Source: an uncultured Collinsella sp. (GTDB taxonomy: Bacteria > Actinomycetota > Coriobacteriia > Coriobacteriales > Coriobacteriaceae). From it: 9,830 nt of DNA. Location: the NCBI GenBank assembly GCA_900552705.1, contig USAX01000072.1:1-9830 (forward strand), in the 5' to 3' direction. Below, piece after piece: positions 7,741 through 9,830 of this stretch. The notes below the pieces were generated by a model. The model searched no databases. It was given only the letters and a program-made list of their open reading frames with translations, and had not been told where the DNA came from. Every line of letters starts with the position of its first letter. Position 1 is the first letter of the stretch. Position numbers and translations under genes: made by a program.

Positions 7741-8211
7741 CTACTGAGCGGTCGCGGTCGCGTTGGCGCCCGCGGCTGCATCCTGCGAAAAGTCAAGTGT
7801 AACGCTCTCGCTGGGCTCCACCATGCCATAAGCGCCCGCAAGGTCGCGAATGCGCGTGTCGGCGCCATAGACCGAATGCATGACCTCCAGGTCGGAGCTC
7901 TCATCGGTCGCTTTTTCGAGCGTGTTGGTAAGCTCGGCGTTGCTGTTGAGCACCTGGGCCGTAACGCCGGCGAGCGCCACGCGGGCGACGCCGATCGTCA
8001 TGAAGATGGCCGCAATGATACAAAACGTTTTAAGAACGCTCATGAAAACCGGGCTTACCGCCTGGTTTGCCTGACGGCCCGCGCCCGTGTAGACATCAAA
8101 GCGCGGCGTGCGCTGCTCACGGGGAGCAACGGGGGCCTGCGGCGTCTCACGATAGGCGGGCATGGCGTTCATATCATAGGCGAGTGCTGCGCTTGAAGTG
8201 TTGTAGCCCAT
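7741..8211 (-). CDS. ftsL: FtsL-like divisome protein
   Basis: Small bitopic protein of 156 residues. Its position between rsmH and ftsI is the usual place of ftsL, whose product acts with DivIC/FtsB to recruit and activate FtsW-FtsI. The layout is a cytoplasmic N-terminus of about 55 residues with several prolines, one membrane span at about 57-83 (FCIIAAIFMTIGVARVAL region), and then a short extracytoplasmic helix with a heptad-like pattern (84-110). RIRDLAGAYGMVEPSE (120-135) resembles the end motif of FtsL/DivIC proteins, which also has a GM-x-x-P shape. The last 14 residues are Ala/Thr-rich. FtsL is poorly conserved, so the name rests on topology, the GMVEP motif and synteny. The ATG is preceded by GGGAGG with 9 nt spacing. 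The start lies 90 bp after the rsmH stop. Confidence 0.82.
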   Translation of the reverse strand: MGYNTSSAALAYDMNAMPAYRETPQAPVAPREQRTPRFDVYTGAGRQANQAVSPVFMSVLKTFCIIAAIFMTIGVARVALAGVTAQVLNSNAELTNTLEKATDESSDLEVMHSVYGADTRIRDLAGAYGMVEPSESVTLDFSQDAAAGANATATAQ

Positions 8212-8220
8212 GATATGCCG

Positions 8221-8226
8221 CCTCCC
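8221..8226 (-). promoter_or_regulatory. Shine-Dalgarno of the ftsL-like gene
   Basis: GGGAGG on the gene strand, 9 nt upstream of the ATG at 8211. A perfect complement, CCTCCC, lies 48 nt earlier in the same transcript (8275-8280), so this ribosome site might be partly masked in the mRNA. Confidence 0.65.
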
Positions 8227-8301
8227 ATCCCGAGTACGTTGGTAGTGTGTTTAAGCTTCGTTTATGGTGCGAGCGGGAGGTCCAATATCGCGCGGTCGCG
8301 C

Positions 8302-9267
8302 CTACAGACGCTGCGCCACGCGGATTTTGGCTGATCTCGCCCGAGGGTTGCGCTCAACCTCATCAGGCTGGGCAACCAAGGGTTTGCGGGTGATGACCTT
8401 GAGTATCGGCACGTTGCCGCACACGCACACCGGAATCTCCGGCGGACACGTGCACCCCTGGCTCATCTCCTTAAAGTGATTCTTTACGATACGATCCTCA
8501 AGCGAGTGATACGAGATGACGCAGATACGTCCGCCCGGATTGAGCCACCTGGTGGCGGCATCAAGCCCTCGTTCGAGCACATCGAGCTCGTGATTGACCT
8601 CGATGCGAATGGCCTGGAAACTTTTCTTGGCCGGGTGTCCGCCATGCCGACGAGCGGCAGCCGGGATACCCGCCTTGATGATCTCGACAAATTGGCCGGT
8701 GGTTTCGATCGGTTCTTGCTCGCGGCGGCGCACGATCTCGCGCGCGATCTGCGAGGCGAACTTCTCTTCGCCGTAGACGCGTAGAATCCGGGCGAGGTCG
8801 TGTTCGTTATAGGTGTTGATGACCTCAGCTGCGTTTAAGGTGTTATTACCCGGATCCATCCGCATGTCCAATGGGGCGTCCTCGTTATACGAAAAGCCCC
8901 TGCCAGGGATATCGAGTTGCGGTGACGAAACGCCCAAATCGAACAGGAAGCCATCGACCCCGGGCACCTCGGCCGAGCAAAGCAGCTCGTCCAAGTCGCC
9001 GAAGTTGCCCTTCAGCAGCTGGTGCGGAACGCCGGGAACCTCGCGGTCCAGACGGGCGCCAGCGGCCTCGAGGGCCATGTCGTCCTGATCGACGCCGAGC
9101 AAAAGGCCCGTCTCCCCCACCTGCGCGGCCATCTTTACCGAATGGCCGGCACCGCCAAGGGTGCAATCGCAGACAACGGAGCCGCTCTTTAGCCGCAGCG
9201 ATTCAAGTACTTCGCCGAGCATGACAGGTTCATGCCGATATTCTTGTGTCAAGATCCCACGCTCCAT
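8302..9267 (-). CDS. rsmH: RsmH, 16S rRNA m4C1402 methyltransferase (MraW)
   Basis: S-adenosylmethionine-dependent enzyme that methylates N4 of C1402 in 16S rRNA; it is usually found in second position of dcw clusters. It has 321 residues. Motifs are RHEPVMLGEVLE (11-22), the SAM-binding DCTLGGAGHS (34-43), GVDQDDMAL (58-66), FDLGVSSPQLD (109-119), GRGFSY (122-127), PLDMRMD (132-138), YGEEKFASQIAR (165-176), HPAKKSFQAIRIEVNHEL (211-228) and ISYHSLEDRIVKNHF (251-265). A C-x-C-PP...CVCG cysteine cluster follows at 272-284. The ATG at 9265-9267 lies 20 nt after the mraZ stop but has only a weak ribosome site (GGG, 6 nt). An in-frame TTG at 9250-9252 has GGAG 9 nt upstream and would give a protein starting MTQEYRHEPVML, so the start is uncertain by five residues. 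Confidence 0.96.
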   Translation of the reverse strand: MERGILTQEYRHEPVMLGEVLESLRLKSGSVVCDCTLGGAGHSVKMAAQVGETGLLLGVDQDDMALEAAGARLDREVPGVPHQLLKGNFGDLDELLCSAEVPGVDGFLFDLGVSSPQLDIPGRGFSYNEDAPLDMRMDPGNNTLNAAEVINTYNEHDLARILRVYGEEKFASQIAREIVRRREQEPIETTGQFVEIIKAGIPAAARRHGGHPAKKSFQAIRIEVNHELDVLERGLDAATRWLNPGGRICVISYHSLEDRIVKNHFKEMSQGCTCPPEIPVCVCGNVPILKVITRKPLVAQPDEVERNPRARSAKIRVAQRL

Positions 9268-9287
9268 CCGTTACCCGTGCCTTGCCC

Positions 9288-9722
9288 TTACGAGAAGAAG
9301 AGGTCCAGCAGGGCCTCATCGTCATCGTCCTCATCGGCCGCGGCGCGATCCCAAACCTCAAGGTGGTCGTAGTTGCCCACAACCGTGACCTCGCGGTCGA
9401 GGTTCGCCTGCTTGCGGAGAGACTCGGAAAGACCGATACGACCGGCGCTGTCCACGTCCATCGACGTGGTGCGCTTGTTGATCGCCCTCATGAGCTTCTG
9501 GTCATTAATGTCACGCGGGTTAAAACCCTCGTGGCCCTCACGACCCGCGAAGAGTCCTTCGACCCACTTATCGAAGGCCTCGGCAGAGAACACGTACAGA
9601 GCATCGACATCCAGGGCTTTGAACACGCGAACGTGCTCTCCAAGCTCCTCGCGAAGGGGTGCAGGCAGGGACAGACGACCTTTTGCATCGAGATTGCGCT
9701 CGTATGCACCAGTCATTCCCAT
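9288..9722 (-). CDS. mraZ: MraZ, dcw-cluster transcriptional regulator
   Basis: DNA-binding protein with two SpoVT/AbrB-like half-domains. MraZ assembles into a ring and in several bacteria represses or activates its own dcw promoter. It has 144 residues. The first repeat has NLDAKGRLSLPAPLREELG (10-28) and the second has DVDSAGRIGLSESLRKQANL (89-108), followed by REVTVVGNYDHLEVWD (109-124). These match the family D-x-x-GR-(x)-x-P/S-x-x-LR pattern. The C-terminus is an acidic run ADEDDDDEA ending in LLDLFFS, which seems lineage-specific. The ATG at 9720-9722 is chosen because GAGGGGAGGG ends 5 nt upstream; a second ATG two codons later is less well spaced. It is the first gene of the cluster, 60-odd nt downstream of the predicted transcription start. 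Confidence 0.95.
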   Translation of the reverse strand: MGMTGAYERNLDAKGRLSLPAPLREELGEHVRVFKALDVDALYVFSAEAFDKWVEGLFAGREGHEGFNPRDINDQKLMRAINKRTTSMDVDSAGRIGLSESLRKQANLDREVTVVGNYDHLEVWDRAAADEDDDDEALLDLFFS

Positions 9723-9727
9723 GTGCG

Positions 9728-9737
9728 CCCTCCCCTC
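9728..9737 (-). promoter_or_regulatory. Shine-Dalgarno of mraZ
   Basis: GAGGGGAGGG on the gene strand, ending 5 nt before the ATG at 9722. It is purine-rich and strong. Its GGGGAG core (9730-9735) is complementary, with one G-U pair, to UUCCCC in the leader hairpin further upstream. Confidence 0.75.
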
Positions 9738-9758
9738 GGTTACTCAGATGGCACGTAC

Positions 9759-9775
9759 GCGGGGAACCCCCCCGC
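9759..9775. repeat. Second inverted repeat in the mraZ leader (operator or RNA hairpin)
   Basis: Arms GCGGGG (9759-9764) and CCCCGC (9770-9775) flank AACCC. The 13-bp core GGGGAACCCCCCC (9761-9773) matches 12 of 13 bases of the core at 9798-9810. Its centre lies 37 bp from the other. It is inside the predicted transcript from about +9 to +25, where it could act as a second operator or, as RNA, form a six-pair GC stem. There is no T-run after it, so it is not a standard terminator. Confidence 0.6.
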
Positions 9776-9790
9776 CTGTCGACGTCATTA

Positions 9791-9819
9791 ATAATATGGG
9801 GAACCGCCCCATTTTTCAA
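9791..9819 (-). promoter_or_regulatory. Sigma-70-type promoter of the dcw cluster (Pmra)
   Basis: On the gene strand the -35 is TTGAAA (9814-9819) and the -10 is TATTAT (9791-9796). They are separated by exactly 17 bp (9797-9813), and each box differs from consensus by one base. The expected transcription start is near 9783-9785, which gives a leader of about 60 nt before mraZ. The spacer is almost filled by an inverted repeat, so promoter access is likely to be regulated. Position at the head of the cluster supports a main promoter driving all genes here. No mapped transcript is available, so this is a prediction. Confidence 0.8.
9796..9812. repeat. Inverted repeat in the promoter spacer, likely operator
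   Basis: Arms ATGGGG (9796-9801) and CCCCAT (9807-9812) flank a 5-bp centre, AACCG. The repeat covers all but one base of the -35/-10 spacer and touches the -10 box. Known MraZ boxes are direct TGGGN repeats at about 10-bp periodicity. Here TGGGG and its complement face each other across the same 5-bp gap, so binding by MraZ is plausible but the geometry differs. Confidence 0.65.
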
Positions 9820-9830
9820 CACCTTTCCCC

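Noticed and set aside
8236..8287. TTGGAC followed by TAAACG or similar as an ftsL promoter
   Set aside because: The spacing is 15 bp and the -10 match is poor, so it is no better than chance in a 90-bp gap.
8290..8301. Short inverted repeat GCGCGACCGCGC directly after the rsmH stop, as a terminator
   Set aside because: It has five-base arms around a 2-nt centre, so only a small stem is possible, and no T-run follows. Genes on both sides belong to one cluster, so termination is not expected.

Overview
The window carries one continuous block of a division and cell wall (dcw) cluster. All nine genes lie on the minus strand, so transcription runs from the right edge to the left edge. In that order they are mraZ, rsmH (mraW), an ftsL-like gene, ftsI (pbpB), murF, mraY, murD, ftsW and the first 115 codons of murG, which runs off the left end. 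The DNA is visibly GC-rich, and TTA, CTA and TCA codons are scarce. Gene order and protein character fit a Gram-positive actinobacterial lineage. My best guess is Coriobacteriia, for example a Collinsella relative, but this rests on general impression and not on a phylogenetic marker.

Right edge (about 9723-9830): the promoter and leader of the cluster. TTGAAA and TATTAT boxes sit exactly 17 bp apart. A 13-bp element, GGGGAACCSCCCC on the plus strand, occurs twice. One copy, inside an inverted repeat, fills the promoter spacer. The other lies in the early transcribed leader, where it would also form a GC-rich RNA hairpin. A strong Shine-Dalgarno sequence precedes mraZ. This is the most interesting regulatory signal in the window.

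Middle (5858-9722): mraZ (transcription factor), rsmH (16S rRNA methyltransferase), ftsL-like (small bitopic divisome protein) and ftsI (class B penicillin-binding protein). FtsI has an unusual Arg/Gly/Ser-rich cytoplasmic head.

Left part (1-5729): murF, mraY, murD, ftsW and murG. These make UDP-MurNAc-pentapeptide, lipid I and lipid II, with FtsW as the septal glycosyltransferase that works with FtsI. Gaps from murF onward are very short, or the genes overlap, which indicates translational coupling. murE, commonly found between ftsI and murF, is absent; a 128-bp non-coding gap lies there. FtsW has a long disordered C-terminal tail with a short motif repeated twice.

I see no tRNA, rRNA, CRISPR array, insertion sequence or clear intrinsic terminator. 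No stretch longer than about 130 bp lacks a gene. This is a conserved housekeeping locus. I found no evidence of a wholly new system, but several regulatory and protein-tail details merit checking.
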